A DNA stretch of 38,889 nucleotides from Cypionkella sp. (lineage in GTDB: Bacteria; Pseudomonadota; Alphaproteobacteria; Rhodobacterales; Rhodobacteraceae): the NCBI GenBank assembly GCA_025458525.1, contig JALOSF010000018.1, positions 1 to 38,889 on the forward strand, in the 5' to 3' direction. Positions 23,166-31,479 of the stretch are shown piece by piece. The notes beneath the pieces were generated by a model, which had not been told where the DNA came from, did not search any database, and saw nothing but the letters and a program-made list of their open reading frames with translations. Each line of letters begins with the position of its first letter. The first letter of the stretch is position 1. A program made the position numbers and the translations under genes.

Positions 23166-25945
23166 ACCAGCCGCGCGTGAACACATCGCCACAAGTCTCT
23201 GACGATATTCGCAAAACCACCTGTTACATGTGCGCCTGCCGCTGCGGCATCAATGTGCATCTGAAAGAGGGCCGCGTCACCTATATCGAAGGCAACCGCG
23301 ACCATCCGATCAACAAGGGCGTGCTTTGCGCCAAGGGCGCGTCGGGCATCATGCAGGTCACGGCGCCGAGCCGCCTGCGCACCCCGCTGCGCCGGGTCGG
23401 GCCGCGCGGATCGGGCGCCTTCGAGCCGATTTCCTGGGAGGAGGCGCTGCAAACGGCGGTCGATTGGCTGCGCCCCTTGCGCGACACCGCCCCGGAAAAG
23501 CTCGCGTTTTTCACCGGGCGCGACCAGTCGCAAAGTTTCACCGGCTGGTGGGCGCAGGCCTTTGGCACGCCGAATTATGCCGCGCATGGCGGGTTTTGTT
23601 CGGTGAACATGGCGGCGGCGGGGATTTACACCCTTGGCGGCGCGTTCTGGGAATTTGGCGCCCCCGATTGGGAACGCAGCAAGCTGTTCGTGCTGTTCGG
23701 CGTGGCCGAAGATCATGACAGCAACCCGATCAAGATCGGCATCGGCAAGATGAAGGCGCGCGGCGCGCGGATCATCGGGATCAACCCGATCCGCACCGGC
23801 TATAATGCGGTGGCCGATGACTGGATCGGCATCACGCCGGGCACCGATGGCTTGCTGATCCTGTCGCTGATCCATTGTCTGCTGGAAGCGGGCAAGATCG
23901 ATGTGGACTATCTGGCGCGCTACACCAATGCCGCCTTTTTGCTGAATGACAGCGAGGGGCCGGAAAAGGGGCTGTTCGTGCGCAATGCCGAAGCGCAGCC
24001 TTTCGTGATCGACCGCCGCACCGGGGCACCTGCGCCTTGGGAGGCAAAGGGCGTGCAGCCCGATCTGGGCGCGGTCTGGCAGGGCCACCGGACGGTGTTT
24101 CAGCACATGGCCGAGCGTTACCTTGCCCCCGGTTATGCGCCAGAGGCGGTGGCGGCGCGCTGCGGGGTTCCGGCCTTGCGCATCCGTCAGCTTGCGGCGG
24201 AACTGGCCGAGGTGGCGTTCAACCAAGCCATTGAAATCGCGCAACCTTGGGTCGATTTTCGCGGTGACGCGCATGCCAGCATGATCGGCCGGCCCGTGTC
24301 TTTCCATGCGATGCGCGGGATTTCGGCCCATTCCAATGGGTTTCAGACCGCCCGCGCGCTGCATCTGCTCCAGATCCTGCTGGGCGCGGTGGAAACGCCG
24401 GGCAGCTGGCGGATGAAGCCGCCCTATCCCAAACCGCTGGAGGCGCATCCGACCCCGCATTTCGTGACCGTGCCGGGCAAGCCGCTGACCGGGCCGCACT
24501 TGGGCTATGTGCGCGCGCCAGACCAGCTTGCGCTGAAGCCCGATGGCAGCCCGGCCCGGATCGACAAGGCGTTTTCCTGGGAAAACCCGTTTTCCGCCCA
24601 TGGGCTGATGCATATGGTCATCCCCAATGCCGTGGCGGGCGATCCCTACCGCATCGACACGCTGTTTCTTTACATGGCGAACATGGCGTGGAATTCGTCG
24701 ATGAACACTGCGCAGGTGATGGAGATGCTGACCGCGACCGAGGCGGATGGCAGCTATACCATTCCGCGCATCATCTATTCCGATGCTTATGCCAGCGAAA
24801 TGGTGGCCTATGCCGATCTGATCCTGCCCGACACCACCTATCTGGAACGGCACGACTGCATCAGTATGCTGGACCGCCCGGTCAGCGAACCCGATGCCGC
24901 GGGCGACGCGATCCGCTGGCCCGTGGTGGCGCCGGACCGCGATGTGCGCGGGTTTCAATCGGTTCTGCTTGACCTTGGGGCGCGGCTTGGCCTGCCGGGG
25001 ATGGTGGCCGAGGAGGGCAGCCCAAAGTTCAAGGATTACGCCGATTACATCGCCAACCACCAGCGCCGCCCCGGCGTTGGGCCGCTGATGGGATTTCGTG
25101 GCAATGGCGACGGCGAGGGGCGGGGCGCGCCGAACCCCGATCAACTGGCGCGCTATATCGAAAATGGCGGCTTTTATCAGGCACATGTGCCGGATGAGGC
25201 GCTGTTTTTCAAACCCTGGAACGCGGCCTATCAGGATTGGGCGGTGAAGGTGGGGCTGTTTGACAGTCCGCAGCCCTATCTGTTCAACATCTGGTCCGAA
25301 CCGATGCGCCGCTTTCAGCTTGCCGCCGAAGGCCATGGCGCGGTGCAACCGCCCGACCATCTGCGCGCGCGGCTGCGGCTGGCGATGGACCCGTTGCCGA
25401 TCTGGTATGCGCCCTTTGGCGATGAGGCAGAGCCCTTTGGCTTTACCGTCCACGCCCTGACGCAGCGCCCGATGGACATGTATCATTCCTGGGGCAGCCA
25501 GAACGCCTGGCTGCGGCAGATCCGCGGGCATAACCCGTTGTTCGTGCCGACGAAACTCTGGCTCAGGCACGGGTTTCAGGATGGCGATTGGGCGCGCGTC
25601 ACCTCTCCCTCGGGGCAGATCACGGTGCCGGTCGTGCATATGGCGGCGCTGAATGAAAACACGGTCTGGACGTGGAACGCGATTGGCAAGCGCAAGGGGG
25701 CCTGGGCCTTGAGCGAGGGGGCAAGCGAGGCGGGCAAGGGGTTCTTGTTGAACCATCTGATTTCCGAGCTTTTGCCCGCCAAGGGGGACGGGATGCGCTA
25801 TTCCAACTCTGACCCGATCACCGGGCAGGCCGCGTGGTTCGACCTGCGGGTGCGGATCGAACGCGCAGAGCCGCCACCGGGGGGCGAAAGCCTGCCCGCT
25901 TTTGGCCCGATCCCGCGTGTGGTGCCAGAGGGGGGCATGCGATGA
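23162..25945 (+). CDS. soeA: SoeA-like sulfite dehydrogenase, molybdopterin catalytic subunit
   Basis: A 927-aa Mo-bisMGD oxidoreductase of the DMSO reductase family. In this setting it should oxidise sulfite to sulfate. A [4Fe-4S] site is formed by Cys21, Cys24, Cys28 and Cys56 (TTCYMCACRCG and KGVLCAKGASG). Cys146 in AAHGGFCSVNMAAAG is the likely Mo ligand. The N-terminus has no twin-arginine signal, so the enzyme should stay on the cytoplasmic side, as described for SoeABC of Allochromatium and unlike exported DmsA or PsrA. The GTG start (23162) overlaps the ackA stop and the stop overlaps soeB (ATGA). A dimethyl sulfoxide or polysulfide enzyme is possible on sequence class alone; coupling to xsc makes sulfite by far the best substrate. 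Confidence 0.88.
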   Translation: MNQPRVNTSPQVSDDIRKTTCYMCACRCGINVHLKEGRVTYIEGNRDHPINKGVLCAKGASGIMQVTAPSRLRTPLRRVGPRGSGAFEPISWEEALQTAVDWLRPLRDTAPEKLAFFTGRDQSQSFTGWWAQAFGTPNYAAHGGFCSVNMAAAGIYTLGGAFWEFGAPDWERSKLFVLFGVAEDHDSNPIKIGIGKMKARGARIIGINPIRTGYNAVADDWIGITPGTDGLLILSLIHCLLEAGKIDVDYLARYTNAAFLLNDSEGPEKGLFVRNAEAQPFVIDRRTGAPAPWEAKGVQPDLGAVWQGHRTVFQHMAERYLAPGYAPEAVAARCGVPALRIRQLAAELAEVAFNQAIEIAQPWVDFRGDAHASMIGRPVSFHAMRGISAHSNGFQTARALHLLQILLGAVETPGSWRMKPPYPKPLEAHPTPHFVTVPGKPLTGPHLGYVRAPDQLALKPDGSPARIDKAFSWENPFSAHGLMHMVIPNAVAGDPYRIDTLFLYMANMAWNSSMNTAQVMEMLTATEADGSYTIPRIIYSDAYASEMVAYADLILPDTTYLERHDCISMLDRPVSEPDAAGDAIRWPVVAPDRDVRGFQSVLLDLGARLGLPGMVAEEGSPKFKDYADYIANHQRRPGVGPLMGFRGNGDGEGRGAPNPDQLARYIENGGFYQAHVPDEALFFKPWNAAYQDWAVKVGLFDSPQPYLFNIWSEPMRRFQLAAEGHGAVQPPDHLRARLRLAMDPLPIWYAPFGDEAEPFGFTVHALTQRPMDMYHSWGSQNAWLRQIRGHNPLFVPTKLWLRHGFQDGDWARVTSPSGQITVPVVHMAALNENTVWTWNAIGKRKGAWALSEGASEAGKGFLLNHLISELLPAKGDGMRYSNSDPITGQAAWFDLRVRIERAEPPPGGESLPAFGPIPRVVPEGGMR

Positions 25946-26676
25946 CCTGTCTGCCGGGAAAGACTGACAAGGCCCTGGGCCTTGTGATCGACCTTGACAC
26001 CTGCGTGGGCTGTCAGGCCTGCGTGACCGCCTGCAAGGGCTGGAACGATCAGGGATACGGCGTGCCGCTTTCGGACCAAAACCCTTATGGATCAAAGCCT
26101 TCGGGCACCTTCCTCAACCGGGTTCACAGCTATCAGGTGCAGGCAGAGCCAGCGCCGATGATCGTGAACTTTCCCCGGTCCTGCCTGCATTGCGCGGATG
26201 CGCCTTGCGTCACCGTTTGCCCCACCGGGGCCAGTTACAAGCGGGCCGAGGATGGCATCGTGCTGGTGAACGAGGAGGCTTGCATCGGCTGCGGCCTGTG
26301 CGCCTGGGCCTGCCCTTATGGCGCGCGCGAGCTGGATGCTGATGCGGGTGTGATGAAGAAATGCACGCTCTGCGTGGACCGGATCTACAACGAAAACCTG
26401 CCCGAGGAGGACCGCGAACCGGCCTGCGTGCGCACCTGCCCGACCGGCGCGCGGCATTTCGGCGATCTGGCGGACCCGACCAGCGCGGTCAGCCAATTGG
26501 TCGCGGCGCGCGGCGGCTATGATCTGATGCCGGAACAGGGCACCCGTCCCACCAACAAATACCTGCCGCCGCGCAAGAAGGATCGCCCGGATCAGGCCAG
26601 CCTGCTTGCGCCCCTGCTGGATATCCAGGCGACCGGGTTTGCCGGATGGCTGGACCGGATTCTTGGGAAAATCTGA
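25942..26676 (+). CDS. soeB: SoeB-like four-cluster ferredoxin subunit
   Basis: A 244-aa iron-sulfur protein of the DmsB/NrfC type that carries electrons from the Mo subunit to the membrane subunit. Four Cys groups are visible: CVGCQACVTAC (Cys21-31), CLHCADAPCVTVCPTGA, CIGCGLCAWACPYGAR, and the CTLC plus CVRTCPTGAR group. That is enough for four [4Fe-4S] clusters. There is no signal peptide, in line with a cytoplasmic complex. ATG 25942 makes an ATGA overlap with soeA; a longer reading from 25834 would add an arginine-rich shadow of soeA. The stop is immediately followed by the soeC ATG with no spacer. Confidence 0.9.
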   Translation: MTCLPGKTDKALGLVIDLDTCVGCQACVTACKGWNDQGYGVPLSDQNPYGSKPSGTFLNRVHSYQVQAEPAPMIVNFPRSCLHCADAPCVTVCPTGASYKRAEDGIVLVNEEACIGCGLCAWACPYGARELDADAGVMKKCTLCVDRIYNENLPEEDREPACVRTCPTGARHFGDLADPTSAVSQLVAARGGYDLMPEQGTRPTNKYLPPRKKDRPDQASLLAPLLDIQATGFAGWLDRILGKI

Positions 26677-27552
26677 ATGAATCCGGCACCTTCTGTCATT
26701 ATCTTCACGGTTCTGTCGGGCATGGGTCTTGGCTATCTGGCCCTGCTTGCCACCGCGCATGATTACAGCGGCATGGCCGCCTTCTGGCATTGGGCCTTTG
26801 GCTATGCGCTGGCCACCATCGGCCTGATGGCTTCGGCCTTTCACCTTGGCAATCCGCAGCGCGCCCTGTTGGCCTTTACCCAATGGCGCACAAGCTGGCT
26901 CAGCCGCGAGGCCTGGGGCGCGGTCCTGACGCTGTTGGCCTTTGCGCCGCTGGCGCTGTCGGATTGGCTGGGGCTTGGCCTGCCGCGCGGCTTTGGCTGG
27001 CTGGGGGCAGGGCTGGCGCTGGCAACGGTGCTGGCGACCGGGATGATCTATGCCCAGATCCGCGCCGTGCCGCGCTGGCATCATTGGACCGTGCCCTTGC
27101 TCTTTCTTGGCTTCGCTGTGGCGGGCGGCTGCCTGCTGGCGGGGTTTCGCTGGCCTGCGCTGGCGGCGCTTGTGGTCTTGGGCGGCGCGATGGTTCTGCA
27201 CTGGCGGATCGGTGACGGTGCCTTTGCCCGCGCCGGCAGCACGATGGCAAGCGCGACCGGGCTGGGCAGGCCGGGGGCGGTGACGGTGTTTGAACCAGCC
27301 CATACCGCCGGCAATTACCTGCTGCGCGAGATGATCCATGTCGTGGGGCGTCGCCATGCGGCAAAGCTGCGCGCGATTGCGCTTGGCCTTGGGGCGGTGC
27401 TGCCGGCGCTGGCCTTGCTGGTCCTGCCCGGCGTTGCGGCCTTTGGCGTGGCGCTGGTGTTGCATCTGCTGGGCGCACTGGCGCAGCGCTGGTTGTTCTT
27501 TGCCGAGGCCGAACATGTGGTTGGCCTTTATTACGGCGCGCGCGGGGCCTGA
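26677..27552 (+). CDS. soeC: SoeC-like membrane anchor / quinone-reducing subunit (DmsC family)
   Basis: A 291-aa integral membrane protein with about eight hydrophobic helices, of the DmsC family. It anchors the SoeAB dimer and should pass electrons to the quinone pool. The block SAFHLGNPQRALLAFTQWR followed by TSWLSREAWGA is a hallmark of the family. Later features are GMIYAQIRAVPRWHHW, TAGNYLLREMI and the C-terminal QRWLFFAEAEHVVGLYYG. It ends the overlapping chain xsc-tauE-ackA-soeABC. The next gene (a hybrid kinase) starts within about 30 to 90 bases, with no terminator between. Confidence 0.88.
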   Translation: MNPAPSVIIFTVLSGMGLGYLALLATAHDYSGMAAFWHWAFGYALATIGLMASAFHLGNPQRALLAFTQWRTSWLSREAWGAVLTLLAFAPLALSDWLGLGLPRGFGWLGAGLALATVLATGMIYAQIRAVPRWHHWTVPLLFLGFAVAGGCLLAGFRWPALAALVVLGGAMVLHWRIGDGAFARAGSTMASATGLGRPGAVTVFEPAHTAGNYLLREMIHVVGRRHAAKLRAIALGLGAVLPALALLVLPGVAAFGVALVLHLLGALAQRWLFFAEAEHVVGLYYGARGA

Positions 27553-27582
27553 CAGGCTTGCGCGCCAGGGCGGGCGCGGTCA

Positions 27583-30500
27583 TTGTGCATTCGGGGGTTG
27601 CAAAACGACGGGGGCTGCGCGCTGAACGCGATCGATGACCAGATGTTTCGCGGCTCCGATGCCGAACAGGCGCTGCTGGCCTTTGTCGCGGCGGTTGCCG
27701 CGCTCGCGGGGGCAGAGGGTGCGGTGCAGCGCGGGCTGGACCGTCTGGCCGAGGGGCTGGGCGTGCCCCTGTCGCTTGCCATCGGGCCCGAGGTCTGGAC
27801 GGCGGGGCAGGTGCTGCCCGGCGCCGATGGCCCGGCGCTGACGGTTGCGGGGGCGCGGCTGGACGGGGTGCCCGCTGCGGCCAGCGCCGGCTGCGCACGG
27901 GCGGCCGACCTGTTCCTGCGGGCCGCCCAAGAGGCGCGGGCGCGCGAACAGGTGGCGCAGGCGCGGGCCGCGGCGTCGGGCGAGGTGCTGTTCGAGGTGA
28001 CAGGCGAGGGCGCAGACGGGCCTTGGCGCTCGCCCGCGGCGGCGGCGCTGTGGGCCGATCGTCCGCAGGTTCGGCAAGCCCTGGCCCCCGCGATCAGGCA
28101 GGCGCTTGGCGCGCCAGACGGTGCCGAGGTGCGTGCCGTGGTGTCGAAGGCGGGGCCGGCGCAGGTGTTTGGCGTGGCGGCCTTTCCCGCGGGGCGCCCC
28201 GGCCTGTGGCTGATCCGGCTGATCGATCGCAGCGAGGCCGAGGCGGCGGCCGCGCGGATCGACCGGCGCGATCTGCTGCTGCGCCGCCTGTTCGACCTGT
28301 CGCCTGTCGGGGTGGTGATGATCGATTACGACACCGGGCATATCATCGAGGCGAACTGTGCCTTTCTGGCCTTTGGCGACTGGTCGCGCGACGATCTGAT
28401 CGGGGCTCCGTTGCAAGGCGTTCTGGCCCATGGTCAAGCGTCCACCGTGCGCGCCTGCCTGGCCGAATTGCGCCGCACCGGGCGCTTTGGCCCGCTGGAG
28501 CAAACCCTGCTGCGGCCCGATGGGTCCAGTTTCCCCGCCGTGGTGCGCGGTCTTGTGCTGGCGGGGGGCCTTGGGCATCAGATCATCTGGCTGTTGATCG
28601 AGGATGTCAGCCATCAGCGCGCCGCCCTGTCCGAAGTGGCGGCCGTGCGCGACGAGGCCTTGCGCGCGCGCACCGAATTGCACACGGCGGTGCAGGCCCT
28701 GCCGCATGGCTTCATGCTGCTGGATGAGGATGACCGCATCGTTCTGGTGAACGACCAGATGGCCACGGTCTATCCCGAGCTTGCCCCCGCGATGCGACCG
28801 GGCCGCCGCTATGAGGATGTGCTGCGTGACGGCGTGGCGCGGGGCGTCTTTCCCGAGGCCGAGGGCCGGGAGGAGGAGTTCATCCAGACGATCCTGCAAG
28901 GCCGGCGCGATCCGATGTTCGAACGCCTCACCGATCTGCGCGGCGGGCGGGTGATGCGGGTGATCGAACGGGTGACACCGACCGGCGGGCGGGTGGGGCT
29001 GCGCATCGATGTGACCGCCGAGCGCGAAAGTGCGCGCCGCATCTTCGATGTGATCGAAGGATCGCGCGCCGGCACCTGGGAATGCGATTTCGTGACCGGA
29101 CAGAACTGGGTCAACGACCGTTGGGCCGAGATGATCGGCTGGACGCGGGCCGAGCTGGAGCCGATCACGCTGCACAGTTGGCAGGCGCTGTTGCATCCCG
29201 ATGACCGCGAGATGACCGAACGCACCATGGCGCGCGTGATGCGCGGCGAAACCGATCAGAGCGATTATGTGTTTCGGCTTCGGCATCGGGACGGGCATTG
29301 GGTCTGGGTGCAGTCGCGCGGCCATGTCTCGCGCCGTGACGCGGCGGGCAACCCGACCCGCATGTCGGGCGTGCATGTGGATATTTCTGACCTCAAGGCC
29401 ACCGAGCAGCGGCTGGAGCATATCATCGAGGGGGCCGAGGCGGGCACCTGGCATCATGACATGCGGGCTGGCCTGTGCCATGTGAACGAGCTTTGGGTCG
29501 AGATGCTTGGCCATGATCTCGACTCGCTTGGCCCGATCACGGACGAAGTCTGGTGCGACATGATGCATCCCGATGACTGGGAGATGCTGAACCGCAACAT
29601 GCAGGAGCGTTTCGCCAGCCGCACCTGGCAATTCGAGGACGAACTGCGTCTGCGTCACAGGGACGGGCACTGGGTCTGGGTTCTGTCGCGCGGGCGCGTC
29701 ACCATCTGGGATGCGGCGGGCCAGCCCATCGCCACGTCGGGCGTGCATCTGGACATCAGCGCCCGCAAGCAGCTGGAGCTGGAGCTGGAGCGCGAACGCG
29801 ATTTTCTGGCCACGCTGATGGAGACTTCGGTTTCGGGGATCATGGCGGTGGACAGCGAGGCGCGCATCGTCTTTGTCAACCGCGCGGTGCAGGGCATTCT
29901 TGAAGTCCCGGCCGAGGCCTTGCTGGGGCAGGTCTGCGACCCGGGCGCGCTTGGGCTTTACACACTCGACCACGAGCCTTTGCCCTTTGCAGCCCTTCCC
30001 TGCCGCCTCGCGCAGGCGACGGGGCAGGTGATCCGCGATCAGCGGCTGCGGCAGAAGCTGCCCGACGGGCGCATCAAGGTTCTGTCGGTGAATGCGGCCA
30101 CCCTGCCCGAGGCGGGGCTGGCGGCGCGGGTGGTCTGCACCATCACTGATGTGACGGCGGCGGCGCAGGCCGAGGATGCGCTGCGGGCGGCGATGGACCG
30201 GGCCGAGACGGCCAACCGCGCGAAATCGCAGTTCCTCGCCAATATGAGCCATGAATTGCGCACGCCGTTGAACGGTGTTCTGGGCATGACCGAATTGCTG
30301 GCAGGCACGGTCGATGACCCGGAAAAGCGCGCGATGCTGGAGACGATCCGCGAATCCGGCGTGCATCTGCTGTCGATCGTGAATGACCTGCTCGATCTGG
30401 CCAAGATCGAAAGCGGCAAGCTGACGCTGGATGTGGCGCCGCTGCGCCTGACCGATCTTGCGGCACGGGTGGAGGTGATGCACGGGCTTGCCGCGCGCAG

Positions 30501-31344
30501 CAAGGGGGTTGCCCTGACGGTGGAGTGCGGGCCGGGCGCCGAGCGGTTGCGCCGCGCCGATGGCAAGCGGCTGTTGCAGGTGCTGCACAATCTGGTGGGC
30601 AATGCGGTGAAGTTCACCGAAAGCGGCTTTGTCGCCATCCACATCGCGGAAGACGCCGCAGACCCGGATCGGGTGATGATCTGTGTGGCCGATACCGGCA
30701 TCGGGATGAGCGATGACCAGGCCGCCCAGGTGTTCGAGGAGTTTACCCAGGCCGACGGGTCGATCACCCGTCGTTTTGGCGGCACCGGGCTGGGCCTGCC
30801 CATCGTGCGGCGGCTGGTCGGCCTGATGGCGGGCGAGGTCACGCTGTCGAGCGCCGAGGGGCAGGGCACGACGGTCGCGATTGTCCTGCCCATGCCGCGC
30901 TGCGAGGCGGTGCGCGACGCAGGCCCCGGCCCGATGCCGCCGGTGCTGCGGCCTGGCCTGCGCGCGCTTTTGGCCGAGGACAACCCGACCAACCGTCTGA
31001 TCATGCGCGCCCTGCTGACCCGACTGGGCGCCGAGGTGACGCTGGCCTGCGACGGGGACGAGGCCGTGGACCAGTGGCAGCCCGGGGCCTTTGATCTGGT
31101 CTTGCTGGATATTTCCATGCCGCGCAAGGATGGGCTGACCGCCTTGCGCGAGTTGCGGCAAAAGGCGGGCGGGCTCGACTTGCCGCCGGTTCTGGCGGTC
31201 ACGGCCAATGCGATGTCGGCTGACCACCGGCTGTATCGCGAGGCGGGCTTTGCCGATGTGGTGACAAAGCCCGTCACCGCCGAGGCGATGCGCGCCGCGA
31301 TTGCCCGGGTGCAACTGACCATTGATCCGCTGCCTGTTCGCTAG
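27583..31344 (+). CDS. cytosolic hybrid sensor histidine kinase with five PAS domains
   Basis: A protein of up to 1253 aa. No transmembrane segment is visible, so it probably senses an internal signal. Residues about 30-200 are a GAF-like or degenerate N-terminal region. PAS-like domains lie at about 227-345, 365-480, 487-605, 611-730 and 741-865. The third and fourth are close copies, both with LRHRDGHWVWV and SGVHxDIS. The HisKA box FLANMSHELRTPLNG holds His890. The ATPase has NAVKFTESG, VADTGIGMS and FGGTGLGLPIV. A receiver domain (about 1126-1240) has acceptor Asp1176 in VLLDISMPRKDG. No HPt domain follows, so another protein must take the phosphate. The start is unsure: TTG 27583 is the longest, ATG 27643 the first ATG; neither has a good ribosome site. 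Confidence 0.85.
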   Translation: MCIRGLQNDGGCALNAIDDQMFRGSDAEQALLAFVAAVAALAGAEGAVQRGLDRLAEGLGVPLSLAIGPEVWTAGQVLPGADGPALTVAGARLDGVPAAASAGCARAADLFLRAAQEARAREQVAQARAAASGEVLFEVTGEGADGPWRSPAAAALWADRPQVRQALAPAIRQALGAPDGAEVRAVVSKAGPAQVFGVAAFPAGRPGLWLIRLIDRSEAEAAAARIDRRDLLLRRLFDLSPVGVVMIDYDTGHIIEANCAFLAFGDWSRDDLIGAPLQGVLAHGQASTVRACLAELRRTGRFGPLEQTLLRPDGSSFPAVVRGLVLAGGLGHQIIWLLIEDVSHQRAALSEVAAVRDEALRARTELHTAVQALPHGFMLLDEDDRIVLVNDQMATVYPELAPAMRPGRRYEDVLRDGVARGVFPEAEGREEEFIQTILQGRRDPMFERLTDLRGGRVMRVIERVTPTGGRVGLRIDVTAERESARRIFDVIEGSRAGTWECDFVTGQNWVNDRWAEMIGWTRAELEPITLHSWQALLHPDDREMTERTMARVMRGETDQSDYVFRLRHRDGHWVWVQSRGHVSRRDAAGNPTRMSGVHVDISDLKATEQRLEHIIEGAEAGTWHHDMRAGLCHVNELWVEMLGHDLDSLGPITDEVWCDMMHPDDWEMLNRNMQERFASRTWQFEDELRLRHRDGHWVWVLSRGRVTIWDAAGQPIATSGVHLDISARKQLELELERERDFLATLMETSVSGIMAVDSEARIVFVNRAVQGILEVPAEALLGQVCDPGALGLYTLDHEPLPFAALPCRLAQATGQVIRDQRLRQKLPDGRIKVLSVNAATLPEAGLAARVVCTITDVTAAAQAEDALRAAMDRAETANRAKSQFLANMSHELRTPLNGVLGMTELLAGTVDDPEKRAMLETIRESGVHLLSIVNDLLDLAKIESGKLTLDVAPLRLTDLAARVEVMHGLAARSKGVALTVECGPGAERLRRADGKRLLQVLHNLVGNAVKFTESGFVAIHIAEDAADPDRVMICVADTGIGMSDDQAAQVFEEFTQADGSITRRFGGTGLGLPIVRRLVGLMAGEVTLSSAEGQGTTVAIVLPMPRCEAVRDAGPGPMPPVLRPGLRALLAEDNPTNRLIMRALLTRLGAEVTLACDGDEAVDQWQPGAFDLVLLDISMPRKDGLTALRELRQKAGGLDLPPVLAVTANAMSADHRLYREAGFADVVTKPVTAEAMRAAIARVQLTIDPLPVR

Positions 31345-31348
31345 GCAC

Positions 31349-31369
31349 AGCGGCCAGAGGGCTGCCGCT
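31349..31369 (+). terminator. weak hairpin after the hybrid kinase
   Basis: AGCGGC (31349-31354) pairs with GCCGCT (31364-31369), and an inner CAG/CTG can extend the stem around AGGG with a bulged C. It begins five bases after the kinase stop. No T-run follows, so it is only a possible terminator. Confidence 0.35.
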
Positions 31370-31443
31370 TCATGCTCAATTCCGATGCGCGGCGGCGGCG
31401 TGAAGGGATTGCTTGTGGCGAATCGAGCTTCGGTTTTACCGTA

Positions 31444-31462
31444 TGGTCAAAGGACAAGACCA
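31444..31462 (+). promoter_or_regulatory. inverted repeat before the BMP transporter operon, possible operator
   Basis: TGGTC (31444-31448) and GACCA (31458-31462) are perfect five-base inverted arms nine bases apart, ending 17 bases before the start codon at 31480. The position, just ahead of the ribosome site of a five-gene operon, fits a repressor site. Arms this short occur often by chance. The rest of 31345-31479 holds the hairpin listed above and no promoter I can defend. Confidence 0.28.
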
Positions 31463-31479
31463 AACAGGGGGTGACAGAC

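Noticed and set aside
23162-27552. A DMSO, polysulfide or thiosulfate reductase reading for the Mo enzyme complex.
   Set aside because: The family class would allow it, but SoeA has no twin-arginine signal and the genes are translationally coupled to xsc, which makes sulfite. SoeABC fits better.
22877-31314. Very long minus-strand open frames of over 1000 codons (22877-26095 and 27580-31314).
   Set aside because: They are antisense shadows of ackA/soeA and of the hybrid kinase; the plus-strand genes carry all cofactor and catalytic motifs.
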